The notes: generated from the letters alone by a model not told the origin. A stretch of DNA of 64,000 nt from DATHBD01 sp035296325 (GCA_035296325.1 DATHBD010000031.1:82666-146665); one strand, 5' to 3'. Shown: positions 33,273 through 42,225, counted from the first letter of the stretch. A program made the numbers and translations.

Positions 33273-33674
33273 ATGGGTGACAGTAGCGCTGACGGCAGCG
33301 CTGACGGCAGCGCTGACAGTAGCGCTGACGGTAGCGCTGACGGCAGCGCTGACGGTAGCGGAGCCTGGCAGGTGTGGGCTGCGGCGTACGACGAGGTGCA
33401 GAACGCCCTTCCCGCGGTCGCTGACGTGGCTTGCCCGCACTGTGGCAGCCGCACGCTGCGGACAGCGTTCATGGCGGACCAGAACTCCGCGCGCGGGGTC
33501 GGCTTCTTCTGGTGCGACACGTGCCTTTTCGGAATCGGTTTGTCCGGGGCGGCGATCCCGGCCGGCGCCCGGCCGTTGCCGTTCGGCCTGGTGGAGGACG
33601 AACTTCAGGAGTACATCCCGAATTACACCCTCGTTGCACCGAACTTCAGCGACGGGTTATCCAGCGGACGCTGA
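33273..33674 (+). CDS. Small zinc-ribbon protein, hypothetical
   Basis: A 133-residue protein of unknown function. Residues 4-30 are SADG tetrapeptide repeats. The rest contains a zinc ribbon, CPHCGSRTLR and WCDTCLFG, followed by a Gly/Pro-rich segment and EDELQEYIPNYTLVAPNF. The ATG at 33273 has GGGAGGACCG upstream; the longer open frame is rejected. It ends 10 bp from the dnaE2 stop codon (convergent). It might be a nucleic-acid-binding or ribosome-associated protein, but this is inference only. Confidence 0.75.
   Translation: MGDSSADGSADGSADSSADGSADGSADGSGAWQVWAAAYDEVQNALPAVADVACPHCGSRTLRTAFMADQNSARGVGFFWCDTCLFGIGLSGAAIPAGARPLPFGLVEDELQEYIPNYTLVAPNFSDGLSSGR
33283..33362. repeat. In-frame 12-bp tandem repeat in the zinc-ribbon gene
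   Basis: Six to seven copies of GCTGACGGTAGC variants encode SADG tetrapeptides. Confidence 0.88.
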
Positions 33675-33684
33675 GTACCCTTGG

Positions 33685-36600
33685 TCACCGGAAGTCACGA
33701 GATGACGGACGCACCGGCACGCTGAGCACGGCCAGATGATCGGCACGGAGGTTCAACACCCCCTCGGCCTTCTCCAGGATTCCCCGCACCACCAGCGCGT
33801 TTGACGTCCTGGCAACCCGGCGGTGCCGCTGCCACAGACCCGGACTGCACGTCACGTTGAGCATGCCGGTTTCGTCCTCCAGGTTGATGAAGGTGACCCC
33901 GGCCGCGGTGGCCGGTCGCTGGCGGTGGGTCACGATGCCGCCGACGAAGACCCGTCGGCCGTGCTCCACCTCCGCGAGCCGGACAATCGACACGGCTCCG
34001 ATCCGGCTGAGGTACTCCCTGACGAACTGCACCGGGTGCGCGTCCGGCGCGAGGCCGGTCGACCATACGTCAGCGACCATGCGTTCAATCGCGTCCATGC
34101 CAGGCAGCATCGGCGCCGAGCCGGGGACCGTGCCACTACCCGAACCGGTGACCGTACCGGGCAGCCGATCCGGCCGTTCCTGCGCCGCCGCGCCCGCTGC
34201 CCACAGCGCGGCACGCCGGGTCAGACCGAAGCAGGCAAAGGCGTCAGCGGTGGCGAGCGCCTCCATCTGCGCGGCGCTCAGCCCGGTGCGCCGGACCAGA
34301 TCCGCCATATCGGTGTAGGGGCCGCCGGCGACCCGTTCCGCCTCGATCCGGTCCGCCACCTCGTCGCCAAGGGTTCGCACGGCCCGCAGCCCCATCCGCA
34401 CCACCGGCCCGCCCCGCCCCCAATCCTCTGGCGGAGCCTTCGGACCGTTGCGCGCGCCGCCATGATGAAGGCGAAGTCGCTCGACCGCCCCCTCGCGGGA
34501 GAGCGGTTCAGGCAACGGCGGTTCGGGGAGCGGCGGTTCGGGGAGCGGCGGTCCGGGGAGCGGCGGTCCGGGGAGCGGCGGTTCGAGCACGGCCATCGCG
34601 TTACTGGCATTGATGTCGGGCCGAAGGACCGTCACGCCATGCCGACGAGCATCGTCCGCAAGAGACTGCGGCGAGTAGAAGCCCATCGGCTGCGCGTTGA
34701 GCAGGGCGGCGCAGAACGCGGCCGGGTGGTAGCGCTTGAGCCACGACGACGCGTACACCAGGTACGCGAAACTCATCGCGTGGCTCTCCGGAAAGCCATA
34801 ATTCGCGAAGGCCGCCAGCTTGTCGTAGAGGTCATCGGCGAGCGTGCCGGTGATGTCGTTGGCGGCCATCCCCTGGTACAGCCGGTCGCGGATCCGATCC
34901 ATCCGCTCCTGCGATCGTTTGGACCCCATCGCCCGACGCAACTCGTCGGACTCGGCCGGGGTGAACCCCGCGACATCGATTGCCATCTGCATGAGCTGCT
35001 CCTGGAAGAGCGGCACCCCCTTCGTCTTCTTCAGCGACGCCTCGAGCTTGGGATGCGGGTAGGTGATCTCCTCCAGGTTGTTGGCCCGGCGGATGTACGG
35101 GTGCACCGAGCCGCCCTGGATCGGGCCTGGCCGGATGAGCGCCACCTCCACCACCAGGTCGTAGAACTTCCGTGGCTTGAGTCGGGGCAGGGTCGCCATC
35201 TGCGCCCGGCTCTCCACCTGGAACACCCCGACCGAGTCCGCGCGGCACAGCATGTCGTAGACCTCTGGGTCGTCCAACTCGAGCGTGCCGATGTCCAGCG
35301 TCGAGTCGATCATGTCGAACGCATAGTGCAGCGCCGAGAGCATCCCCAGCCCGAGCAGGTCGAACTTGACCAACCCCACCGAGGCGCAGTCGTCCTTGTC
35401 CCACTGCAGGACGGTGCGGTCCTTCATCCGCGCGTGCTCGACCGGGCACACCTCGATCACCGGCCGGTCACAGATCACCATGCCGCCGGAGTGGATCCCC
35501 AGATGACGCGGAAACGTCTGGAGCTGATTGGCGTACTCGACGATGTGCGCGGGAATGTCCTCCACCTCGGCAACCGCCGCCGCGCCGCCACCGCCCCCAG
35601 CACCACCACCACCAGCACCAGCACCAGCACCAGCACCAGCACCAGCACCAACACCAACACCAACACCAACGCTCCCCCAGCGGTCGATCTGCTTACTCCA
35701 GGCGTCCTGCTGGCCGGGCGAGTACCCGAACGCCTTGGCGATGTCACGCACCGCCGAGCGTGGCCGGTACGAGATGACGTTGGCGACCTGGGCGGTGTGC
35801 GTCCGGCCGTACTTCTGATAAACGTGCTGGATCGCCTCCTCCCGCCGGTCGGACTCGATGTCGATGTCGATGTCGGGTGGCCCGTCGCGCTCCGGGGAGA
35901 GGAATCGCTCGAAGAGCATCCCCCACCGCACCGCATCGACGTTGGTAATCCCGAGCGCGTAGCAGACCGCCGAGTTGGCCGCCGAGCCCCGCCCCTGGCA
36001 GTAGATGTCGTTGTCTTTGCAGAACCTCACAATGTCGTACACGACGAGGAAGTAACCGGGGAACTCCAGCTCCTCGATGAGCTTCAGCTCGTGGTCGAGT
36101 TGGGCGTACGCGTCTGGACGCTCGGCACGGGTGCCGTAGCGCCGCTGAGCACCCGTCTCGGTGAGCCGGCGCAGCCAGTCCATTTCGGAGAGTCCGGGCT
36201 CGGGGACCGGGTAGTCCGGCAGCCGTGGCGCGACGAGATCAAGGTCGAAAGCGAGTTCCAGGCCGTACTCGGCGGCCCGGTCGACAGCTCCGGGAAACGC
36301 CGCGAACCGAGCCGCCATCTCAGCTCCGCTACGCAGGTGGGCCGTGCCGGCAGCCGGCAGCCATCCGTCGATCTCGTCGAGCGAACGCCGGGCCCGCACC
36401 GCCGCCAAGGCGGTGGCCAGCCGACGTCGGCCCGGGACGGCGTAGTGCACGTTGTTCGTCGCTACCGTGGGCAGCCCGGCCGCGGCCGCGAGTCGGGCCA
36501 GGGCATCGTTGCGCTCGTCGTCGTCGGGGTGGGCGTGATCGGTCAGCTCGACGGCCACGTGCTCGGCGCCGAACAGCGCAACGAGTCGGTCCAACTCGGC

Positions 36601-37641
36601 GGCGGCCGCGGTTGGCCCGTCGCGGAGTAGCGCCGCTGGGACGTGGCCCTTCCGGCAACCGGTGAGCACCAGCACGTGCTCGCGCAACGCGGCGGCGGCT
36701 TGCTCCAGGTCGTACACCGGACGACCCTTCTCCCCGCCACGCAGGTGCGCCTCGCTGATCACGCGGGCCAGCCGGGCGTACCCCTGCGGTCCGCGGGCCA
36801 GCACAAGCAGGTGGCGCCCCGCGGGATCCGGCTCGCCGGTGCGTGCGTCTGCTCGGCCGGCGCCACCGGCAGCTTTCCCACCGGCAGCTTTCTCACCGGC
36901 AGCTTCCCCACCGGCGGCTCGGCCACCTCGACGGCCGGCGACTCGGCCGGACGCTCGGCCGTCTGCCCGGCCGGCTGCCCGGCCGGCTGCCCGGCGCGGA
37001 TCGGGGAGACCCAGCGACAGCTCGGCCCCGAAGATGGTCTTGACCTCTAGCGCCCGAGCCGCCTCAGCGAATCGCACCACCCCGTAGAACCCATCATGAT
37101 CGGTGATTGCCACCGCCGACAGGCCAAGCCGCGCCGCCTGCTCGGCAAGCTCCTCGGGGTGGCTCGCCCCGTCCAGGAAGCTGAAGTTGGAGTGGCAGTG
37201 CAACTCGGCGTAAGCCTGGCTCCTCTTTCGCCGAGTCCCATCCCGCTGCGTCCCGTCCCGCTGCGTCCCGTCCCGCTGCGTCCCGTCCAGTTCCGCCGGC
37301 GCCTGGTACTCCGGCCGCTTGCGCGACCACGCCGGGGAGTCGCCGCCATCGCCGGTCGGGGCGAGCACGTCGGGGACGAGGCCCAGCGGTGGGGGCGCCC
37401 AGCCCCCGCCGTCCCGCCTGCGGTGTGCGTCCCGCCTGCGGCGTGCCGCATCCGGACCCGCCGGCTTCGAACTGCCAGAGCCAGCACCACCAGAGCCAGC
37501 ACCACCAGAGCCAGCACCATCAGAGCCAGCACCATCAGAGCCAGGATTGGCAGAGCCGGAGCTGGCTGATTCTCGACGACGACGCCCGGAGAGCCTGCGC
37601 TCCAGCTCCGACCAAGGAATGTCTGGATTGTTGAAGCCCAC
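33685..37641 (-). CDS. dnaE2: Error-prone DNA polymerase III alpha-like DnaE2 (ImuC), expanded by repeats
   Basis: C-family polymerase that carries out SOS-induced mutagenic lesion bypass with ImuA and ImuB. It has 1318 residues, about 200 more than usual. The PHP domain begins YAELHCHSNFSFLDGA and has ITDHDGFYG; the catalytic motif PPDIDIDIESDRREEA is intact; the OB domain near the end has VFVGGIVTHRQRPAT. Five repeat insertions lie near residues 27-54, 116-135, 217-259, 657-681 and 1018-1042. The start is GTG with a perfect AGGAGGTG upstream. It is the last gene of the mutasome operon. Confidence 0.96.
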   Translation of the reverse strand: MGFNNPDIPWSELERRLSGRRRRESASSGSANPGSDGAGSDGAGSGGAGSGGAGSGSSKPAGPDAARRRRDAHRRRDGGGWAPPPLGLVPDVLAPTGDGGDSPAWSRKRPEYQAPAELDGTQRDGTQRDGTQRDGTRRKRSQAYAELHCHSNFSFLDGASHPEELAEQAARLGLSAVAITDHDGFYGVVRFAEAARALEVKTIFGAELSLGLPDPRRAAGRAAGRADGRASGRVAGRRGGRAAGGEAAGEKAAGGKAAGGAGRADARTGEPDPAGRHLLVLARGPQGYARLARVISEAHLRGGEKGRPVYDLEQAAAALREHVLVLTGCRKGHVPAALLRDGPTAAAAELDRLVALFGAEHVAVELTDHAHPDDDERNDALARLAAAAGLPTVATNNVHYAVPGRRRLATALAAVRARRSLDEIDGWLPAAGTAHLRSGAEMAARFAAFPGAVDRAAEYGLELAFDLDLVAPRLPDYPVPEPGLSEMDWLRRLTETGAQRRYGTRAERPDAYAQLDHELKLIEELEFPGYFLVVYDIVRFCKDNDIYCQGRGSAANSAVCYALGITNVDAVRWGMLFERFLSPERDGPPDIDIDIESDRREEAIQHVYQKYGRTHTAQVANVISYRPRSAVRDIAKAFGYSPGQQDAWSKQIDRWGSVGVGVGVGAGAGAGAGAGAGGGGAGGGGGAAAVAEVEDIPAHIVEYANQLQTFPRHLGIHSGGMVICDRPVIEVCPVEHARMKDRTVLQWDKDDCASVGLVKFDLLGLGMLSALHYAFDMIDSTLDIGTLELDDPEVYDMLCRADSVGVFQVESRAQMATLPRLKPRKFYDLVVEVALIRPGPIQGGSVHPYIRRANNLEEITYPHPKLEASLKKTKGVPLFQEQLMQMAIDVAGFTPAESDELRRAMGSKRSQERMDRIRDRLYQGMAANDITGTLADDLYDKLAAFANYGFPESHAMSFAYLVYASSWLKRYHPAAFCAALLNAQPMGFYSPQSLADDARRHGVTVLRPDINASNAMAVLEPPLPGPPLPGPPLPEPPLPEPPLPEPLSREGAVERLRLHHGGARNGPKAPPEDWGRGGPVVRMGLRAVRTLGDEVADRIEAERVAGGPYTDMADLVRRTGLSAAQMEALATADAFACFGLTRRAALWAAGAAAQERPDRLPGTVTGSGSGTVPGSAPMLPGMDAIERMVADVWSTGLAPDAHPVQFVREYLSRIGAVSIVRLAEVEHGRRVFVGGIVTHRQRPATAAGVTFINLEDETGMLNVTCSPGLWQRHRRVARTSNALVVRGILEKAEGVLNLRADHLAVLSVPVRPSSRDFR
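34516..34587. repeat. In-frame 15-bp tandem repeat in dnaE2 (near residue 1030)
   Basis: Nearly five copies of CGGCGGTTCGGGGAG encode LPGPP/LPEPP pentapeptides. Confidence 0.9.
35599..35670. repeat. In-frame 6-bp repeat in dnaE2 (near residue 670)
   Basis: About twelve copies of the hexamer CACCAG/CACCAA encode a run of Gly-Ala and Val-Gly dipeptides shortly after the polymerase core motif. Confidence 0.9.
36865..36990. repeat. In-frame 15- and 12-bp repeats in dnaE2 (PHP region)
   Basis: Copies of ACCGGCAGCTTTCCC (KAAGG pentapeptides) are followed by 12-bp units encoding AGRA tetrapeptides, between two parts of the PHP domain. Confidence 0.85.
37236..37288. repeat. In-frame 15-bp repeat in dnaE2 (N-terminal)
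   Basis: Three and a half copies of CTGCGTCCCGTCCCG encode RDGTQ pentapeptides just before the PHP domain. Confidence 0.9.
37476..37552. repeat. In-frame 15-bp repeat in dnaE2 (extreme N-terminus)
   Basis: Five copies of CAGAGCCAGCACCAC variants encode SGGAG/SDGAG pentapeptides. Confidence 0.9.
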
Positions 37642-37785
37642 AGTCGCACCTCCTCACAATCACGCCGAGCGCTCTCAGCAGGGAACTCAGCCCGGCGCGA
37701 GAGTCGTCGGGCGGTGCGTGTGTAGACCCACCGGCATGCGCGTCCGCACCTGAGAAGGCATGGATTGAAACGACTCCGGCACCGA

Positions 37786-39117
37786 TCACTCTCGGTGGTG
37801 GTAGAGGTTGCGTTGGGGCCGTTGCTGCGGGTCGATGTAGGACGGGGGGATGAACTCGGGTCGCTTGTCCTCCGGGTTGATCCTGACTTGCCAGTCGCTG
37901 TGATGGATCAGTCGGTGATGGTGCCCGCACAGCAACACGCCGTTGTCGAGGCTGGTCGAGCCGCCGTCCGCCCAGTGCACGACGTGATGCCCGTCGCACC
38001 AACGCGGCGGACGGTCACAGGCGGGGAATGCACAGCCGCGGTCACGCAGGACGAGCGCCCGACGCAGCGGACCGGCGATGAGGCGACGTTCCCGACCCAC
38101 ATCAAGGACCTGACCGCTGCCACCCAGAACGGCGGGAATGATCCCAGCGTCACAGGCCAGCCGACGGGCAGTGGCGCCGCCGAGCAGACCTCCGTCATCA
38201 AGCGTTGCCAGCCCAAGCGTTGCCGGACCAACAGCCGCCGGGCTCATCCGGGTGCGCAGGACGTCAATATCCATGGTGACGACAATTTGCGGCCGATCAC
38301 CACCGTTGTCGGGAAGCTCCCCGCACGAACCCGCGAGACGGCCAATGTCGACGAGAGCGTCGGCCCGACGCTGCGCCGCAGTCCGGATATCGGGCCCTTC
38401 ATTCAACGGCGTGGCCCGTGGGGCACACAGCGGGTCCAGAGCCGCCCGGATGATCGCAGCGCCTTCCCTGTCCAACCAACCGGTCAGGCGAACCTGACTG
38501 GTCCCCGCCAGATCAGTCAGCCATACACCTCGACGGGCTCGGGCCCGCTGCTCGGCCCGGTCCAGATCAGCAGCGGCCCTTTCCTCGACCCACTCCGGAG
38601 CGATCCGCTCACACAGCCGCTGCCCTAACGTGCCAAGCTCCCGGGGACCGAACACCGCTGCCTGATCAAGCAGGAACCGCTCACCATCCACCCGCACCTG
38701 CGCTGGCACATCAGCCGGGAGATCCGCGACGACCTGGGCGATCACCCGCGCCTGATCGGCATTGACCTCCCCCGCCGCGAGGGCCGCGCCGGTACCGGGC
38801 AGGTCACGGTCCAACACCGTAGCGAGCTGCGTCATCCGCGCCGCCGTACCCGCCCCGACCCGATACCGGTCCCGCAACCACGCCGTCGTACTCGATGCGC
38901 CCTGCCCCACCCCGACACCACGGGCATCTAGCTCACGAACCAGGGTCAATTGCAGCGCCGCGACCTTCGACGCCACCACCTGCGCACGATCCAACCAATC
39001 GACCAGGCAGGCATCCGACTGGGCCCACACCGACGTCGACAGACACGCATCCGCGACCCCGTCGAGCTCAGCCAGCACGTCGCCCATGACCAGGACGCTA
39101 CGCACCCGGTACGACAT
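37786..39117 (-). CDS. DUF222/13E12-type HNH endonuclease
   Basis: Putative nuclease of 443 residues. The long helical DUF222 region (residues 1-330) precedes an HNH domain: CDGHHVVHWADGGSTSL and LCGHHHRLIH, with zinc Cys in CAFPACD. These proteins are abundant in actinobacteria (13E12 repeat family); some M. tuberculosis members are, from memory, DNA-damage responsive. It sits between imuB and dnaE2 on the same strand, with an SOS-like box at 39122-39137 just before it. The start is unsure: ATG at 39117 or ATG at 39087 (MGDVLAEL); neither has a clear ribosome site. Confidence 0.88.
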   Translation of the reverse strand: MSYRVRSVLVMGDVLAELDGVADACLSTSVWAQSDACLVDWLDRAQVVASKVAALQLTLVRELDARGVGVGQGASSTTAWLRDRYRVGAGTAARMTQLATVLDRDLPGTGAALAAGEVNADQARVIAQVVADLPADVPAQVRVDGERFLLDQAAVFGPRELGTLGQRLCERIAPEWVEERAAADLDRAEQRARARRGVWLTDLAGTSQVRLTGWLDREGAAIIRAALDPLCAPRATPLNEGPDIRTAAQRRADALVDIGRLAGSCGELPDNGGDRPQIVVTMDIDVLRTRMSPAAVGPATLGLATLDDGGLLGGATARRLACDAGIIPAVLGGSGQVLDVGRERRLIAGPLRRALVLRDRGCAFPACDRPPRWCDGHHVVHWADGGSTSLDNGVLLCGHHHRLIHHSDWQVRINPEDKRPEFIPPSYIDPQQRPQRNLYHHRE

Positions 39118-39121
39118 TTTC

Positions 39122-39137
39122 TAGTACAAGTGTACGA
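39122..39137 (-). promoter_or_regulatory. Possible weak LexA box before the HNH gene
   Basis: TAGTACAAGTGTACGA matches 9 of 12 fixed positions of the actinobacterial LexA consensus TCGAAC-N4-GTTCGA. It lies 5 bp before the first possible start of the HNH gene and just beyond the imuB stop. Confidence 0.4.
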
Positions 39138-39143
39138 AGGACT

Positions 39144-40766
39144 TCAGTCATAACTGGCCTGGACGGTCCACTGCCCGGCAGCGAGGACGAGCAGCAGCGC
39201 GCGCCCGTCGGCCAGTACCATCTGAAACCGCGCGCACCGGTGCGCCTCCTCAGCCGCCCACCACCGCTCATCGAGCGGCCACGGGCCGGCCCAGCCGAGT
39301 ACCTCCACCGCGGGTTGGCGACCAACCGCGACCCTCGCCGGCGCTCCGGTGAGCGAAAGCCGGCCGGTGACCCCTACGAGCGCGCCGCCGGCGTCGTACA
39401 CGACGGCCGGAATCGGCTCGGGGTAGACCGTAGCCGGAGCTGGCGGTGGCAGCGTGCCCGGCCAAGGCGGCTCCGCCGGGCGGATCGGGGTCGGTTCGTC
39501 CCCCCAGGGCACCAGTCGGACCCGGTCGCCGGGGGTACGCCCACCGCCGAGCACCGGTGTGAGCACCGCCTCGGGACCGAGCAGCCCCTGCACCCGGGTA
39601 AGTGCCCGCGCCGCCCGCTCACGCTCCTCTCCCACCTCGCCCCAGAGCCCGGGTTGCAGCCCGACGGCCGCAATCAGTCCTTCCGGGGTGAGTCGAAGCC
39701 TGGCGATGCCGGCGGTCGGCACCTCCAACGCACCACGCTCGAACGCACCACGATCGAACGCACCACGATCGGCACCGATAAGCCCGCCACCCGCGCGCCG
39801 GCCGCCGGTAAGCCAGCCGCCGGTAAGCCAGCCGTCGAGCTGCCAGCGCACCCGGTCGGCGATGGCGGCCACACTGAGCGTGCCGTCGTGGCGCCAGGTG
39901 CGCCGCAGTTCCTCACCGGCCTCGGTATGCGCCTCGATGGCCAACCTGGTGCAGGCCAGCCCGTGCGTGGTGAGCCGGGCGTGCAACCGCTCGGCGAGCC
40001 GACGTGCGGCGAATGCAGCGACGTCGATGCGATCGATCGGCTCGTCGAACGATTCCACGCTGTCAAGGTTGGGTGGGACCAGTCTCGGCGCAAGAATGTG
40101 GTCGTCGAGTCCGGCTGCCAGCCGGTGCGCGGCGGCGGCGGCAAACCCGAACCGGGCGAGGACGTCCCCGGCGGGCAGGGCCGCGAAGGCACCGAGCGTA
40201 CGGATACCGAGGCGGCGCAGCAGATCCACAAGCGTTGGGTGCCCGATCGTGGCGATGTCGAGCCCCGACAGGAACGCCGCGGTCTGCCCAGCCGGCACCA
40301 GGCGCCCGGCTCGGGCTGCCAATCCGGCGGCGAACGTACCGTCGGCGATGCCGACCTGCGCCTCCACCTCGCACCGCTGGGCCACCTGCTCCACGAGGCG
40401 CTCCGCCGCCCCGTCCTCGCCGCCGAAGTACCGGGCCGGGCCTCTGGCAGCGAGCGCGCACGCTCCTGGGCGCAGCACCTCGACCGCGGGCGCTACCTCC
40501 TCCACCGCCGCCACGACCGGCTCGAACGCCCGGGCATCGCGGCCGGCGTCGTACTCCACCACGGCCAGCGCCGGACAACGCCCCTGCGCCTCCCGCTTGC
40601 GCAGGCCCCGGTGTACCCCTTCGGCACGGGCTGCCGGTGAGCAGGCGAGCACGCGGTTGGCGTACAGCACCGCCACCGGTCCCCGGGCCGGCACTCCGTC
40701 CACAAGCTCAGCCGCGATCACGGGCCAGTCCGGACACCAGACGACCAGGGTACGAGTCGCGCTCAC
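39144..40766 (-). CDS. imuB: ImuB, catalytically dead Y-family polymerase-like mutasome protein
   Basis: Scaffold of the mutasome that links DnaE2 to the sliding clamp and ImuA. It has 540 residues with Y-polymerase architecture. The first catalytic motif reads VVWCPDWPVIAAE instead of D-M-D-A-F-Y-A-S-V-E, so the metal-binding aspartates are missing, as expected for ImuB. The helix-hairpin-helix region (LLRRLGIRTLGAFAALP) and little finger are present. Two 15-bp repeat tracts encode TGGWL and FERGA-like pentapeptides (residues 310-346). The GTG start lies 16 bp after the imuA stop. Confidence 0.93.
   Translation of the reverse strand: MSATRTLVVWCPDWPVIAAELVDGVPARGPVAVLYANRVLACSPAARAEGVHRGLRKREAQGRCPALAVVEYDAGRDARAFEPVVAAVEEVAPAVEVLRPGACALAARGPARYFGGEDGAAERLVEQVAQRCEVEAQVGIADGTFAAGLAARAGRLVPAGQTAAFLSGLDIATIGHPTLVDLLRRLGIRTLGAFAALPAGDVLARFGFAAAAAHRLAAGLDDHILAPRLVPPNLDSVESFDEPIDRIDVAAFAARRLAERLHARLTTHGLACTRLAIEAHTEAGEELRRTWRHDGTLSVAAIADRVRWQLDGWLTGGWLTGGRRAGGGLIGADRGAFDRGAFERGALEVPTAGIARLRLTPEGLIAAVGLQPGLWGEVGEERERAARALTRVQGLLGPEAVLTPVLGGGRTPGDRVRLVPWGDEPTPIRPAEPPWPGTLPPPAPATVYPEPIPAVVYDAGGALVGVTGRLSLTGAPARVAVGRQPAVEVLGWAGPWPLDERWWAAEEAHRCARFQMVLADGRALLLVLAAGQWTVQASYD
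39727..39834. repeat. Two in-frame 15-bp repeats in imuB
   Basis: Three copies of AACGCACCACGATCG (39727-39771) and two of GCCGGTAAGCCAGCC (39804-39834) interrupt the little-finger region. Confidence 0.85.
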
Positions 40767-40782
40767 CCTGCCACTCTCGCGC

Positions 40783-42225
40783 TCACCCTGCCGCGGCCAG
40801 GGTCGCCGTGGTCGCCGTGGTCGCCGTGCTCGCCGTGGTCGCCGTGGTCGCCGGGGCTGCCATGGACGCCGTAGTCGCCGTGGCCGCCGTGGCCGCCGTA
40901 GTCGCCGTGGCCGCCGTGGACGCCGTAGTCGCCGTGGCCGCCGGCGTCCCCGTGGTGGAGGTGCCCGTAGTGGATGTTCCCGTGGCCACCGTCAAGGTCG
41001 TCGCATTGACGACCTCGGGTAGCGAGCCGGGAAGCCACATACTCACCTGCCGGGCTGCCGCTGCTGCGCCACGCCCAACGGAGCGGATGGTCAACTCTCG
41101 TGACCGCAGTCGACCACGCCCATCACCAAGACCGTTCCACACTCCTCGGACCGACTCGAGCATCACATCGGCGCCACGCCATGACCCGTACGCCACAAGC
41201 ACGCTGCCATGCTGTCGGGCGCGGGCAGCCAGTCGACCAGCTACCGCAGGCGCGATCGGACCGGGCGGTGCAGCCACCACGATGTCGAGCCCGTCGAGGA
41301 GCGCCGCCACCACGGTGGCCCACTCGGCGCCCGGGTACGGCACCAGGGCCAGCCGGTCAAGTGCGAGTCCCAGCTCGGCGGCGGCCACTGCCCCGAGGGT
41401 GGGCACACCGACCACGCCGCACCAGGAGCCGGACTGGGACGCCGCGGCGAGGAGCGCCAGCATCAACGAGGTCGGTGCCTGCGCCGTGGTTGGCGCCGTC
41501 GTCTGCGCCGCCGTCGGCGCGGTCGTCGGCGCTGTCGTCGGCGCCTTGGTTGACGTCGTGGTTGGCGCTGCCGTCGGCGCCTTGGTTGACGTCGTGGTTG
41601 GCGCTGTCGTCGGCGCCTTGGTTGGCGTCGTGGTTGGCGCCACAGTTGGTGCCGTGGTTGTGGTCGGGGCGGTGGCTGCGACCCGAGCGGTTGGAGCGGT
41701 GGCCGACACGGTCGCCGTGTTTGGAGCCGTTGGAGCCGTCACCACCGCGATCAGCGCTCCGCGCCGCAGGCCGCCTCCGGGTAGCAGTGCCCTCAACTCG
41801 GGGAGGACGGGGAGCACCCGCCCTACATTGACCTCCCCGGCGGCGTGTTCGCTGGCGGTACGGACGACGGCTGCGAGCCCAGCGGCATGGATGGCCTGAA
41901 GACTCGCCGCCGCGCGGGACACCGGCTTCCGCTCCCCCGGCGCATTCGACCGGCCCTGCGAGGGCCGGCCCTGCGAGGGCTGGCTCGGCGAGGGCTGGCT
42001 CGGCGAGGGCTGGCTTGGCGAGGGCTGGCTTGGCGAGGGCTGGGCCGGTTGGTCCGGCTTGTCCTGCTGCGGTGACCGGCTCGGTCTAGGCGTCTGGATG
42101 GTGAGGTGACGTCCATTGCGGGCGCGCAGGGTGGCCTTTACCCGAGCACTTGCCGTCACCCCGGCACTCCGGTGGGGCGTCCGGGCTGCCGGCTCTATTT
42201 GTATGCCCAGACCAACCACCGTCAT
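40783..42225 (-). CDS. imuA: ImuA-like (RecA/SulA-related) mutasome protein with repeat insertions
   Basis: Accessory protein of the ImuA/ImuB/DnaE2 mutasome, distantly related to RecA. It has 480 residues, about 200 more than homologues. The core begins LQAIHAAGLAAVV and LPELRALLPGGGLRRGALIAVV; the expected nucleotide-loop region is then replaced by about 80 residues of Thr/Ala/Pro repeats (168-248), after which the fold resumes with SLMLALLAAASQSGSWCGVV and LGLALDRLALVPYPG. The N-tail has SPSQP repeats and the C-tail a Thr/Ala repeat tract. The ATG at 42225 has GGGAG upstream; the longer frame enters a 16-bp repeat and is rejected. Confidence 0.88.
   Translation of the reverse strand: MTVVGLGIQIEPAARTPHRSAGVTASARVKATLRARNGRHLTIQTPRPSRSPQQDKPDQPAQPSPSQPSPSQPSPSQPSPSQPSQGRPSQGRSNAPGERKPVSRAAASLQAIHAAGLAAVVRTASEHAAGEVNVGRVLPVLPELRALLPGGGLRRGALIAVVTAPTAPNTATVSATAPTARVAATAPTTTTAPTVAPTTTPTKAPTTAPTTTSTKAPTAAPTTTSTKAPTTAPTTAPTAAQTTAPTTAQAPTSLMLALLAAASQSGSWCGVVGVPTLGAVAAAELGLALDRLALVPYPGAEWATVVAALLDGLDIVVAAPPGPIAPAVAGRLAARARQHGSVLVAYGSWRGADVMLESVRGVWNGLGDGRGRLRSRELTIRSVGRGAAAAARQVSMWLPGSLPEVVNATTLTVATGTSTTGTSTTGTPAATATTASTAATATTAATAATATTASMAAPATTATTASTATTATTATLAAAG
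40795..40990. repeat. Repeat tract at the 3' end of imuA
   Basis: Imperfect GTCGCCGTG-type repeats encode a Thr/Ala-rich tail of about 65 residues. Confidence 0.8.
41480..41720. repeat. Repeat tract inside imuA
   Basis: Imperfect repeats of GGCGCCTTGGTTGACGTC and related units encode a TAPTT/TKAPT tract at the position of the RecA nucleotide loop. Confidence 0.85.
41952..42045. repeat. In-frame 15-bp repeat near the imuA start
   Basis: Six copies of a 15-bp unit (GGCTGGCTCGGCGAG type) encode PSPSQ pentapeptides. Confidence 0.9.

Noticed and set aside
37642..37785. Separate promoter or SOS box for dnaE2
   Set aside because: No LexA-like sequence or clear -35/-10 in the 144-bp gap; dnaE2 is probably read from upstream.
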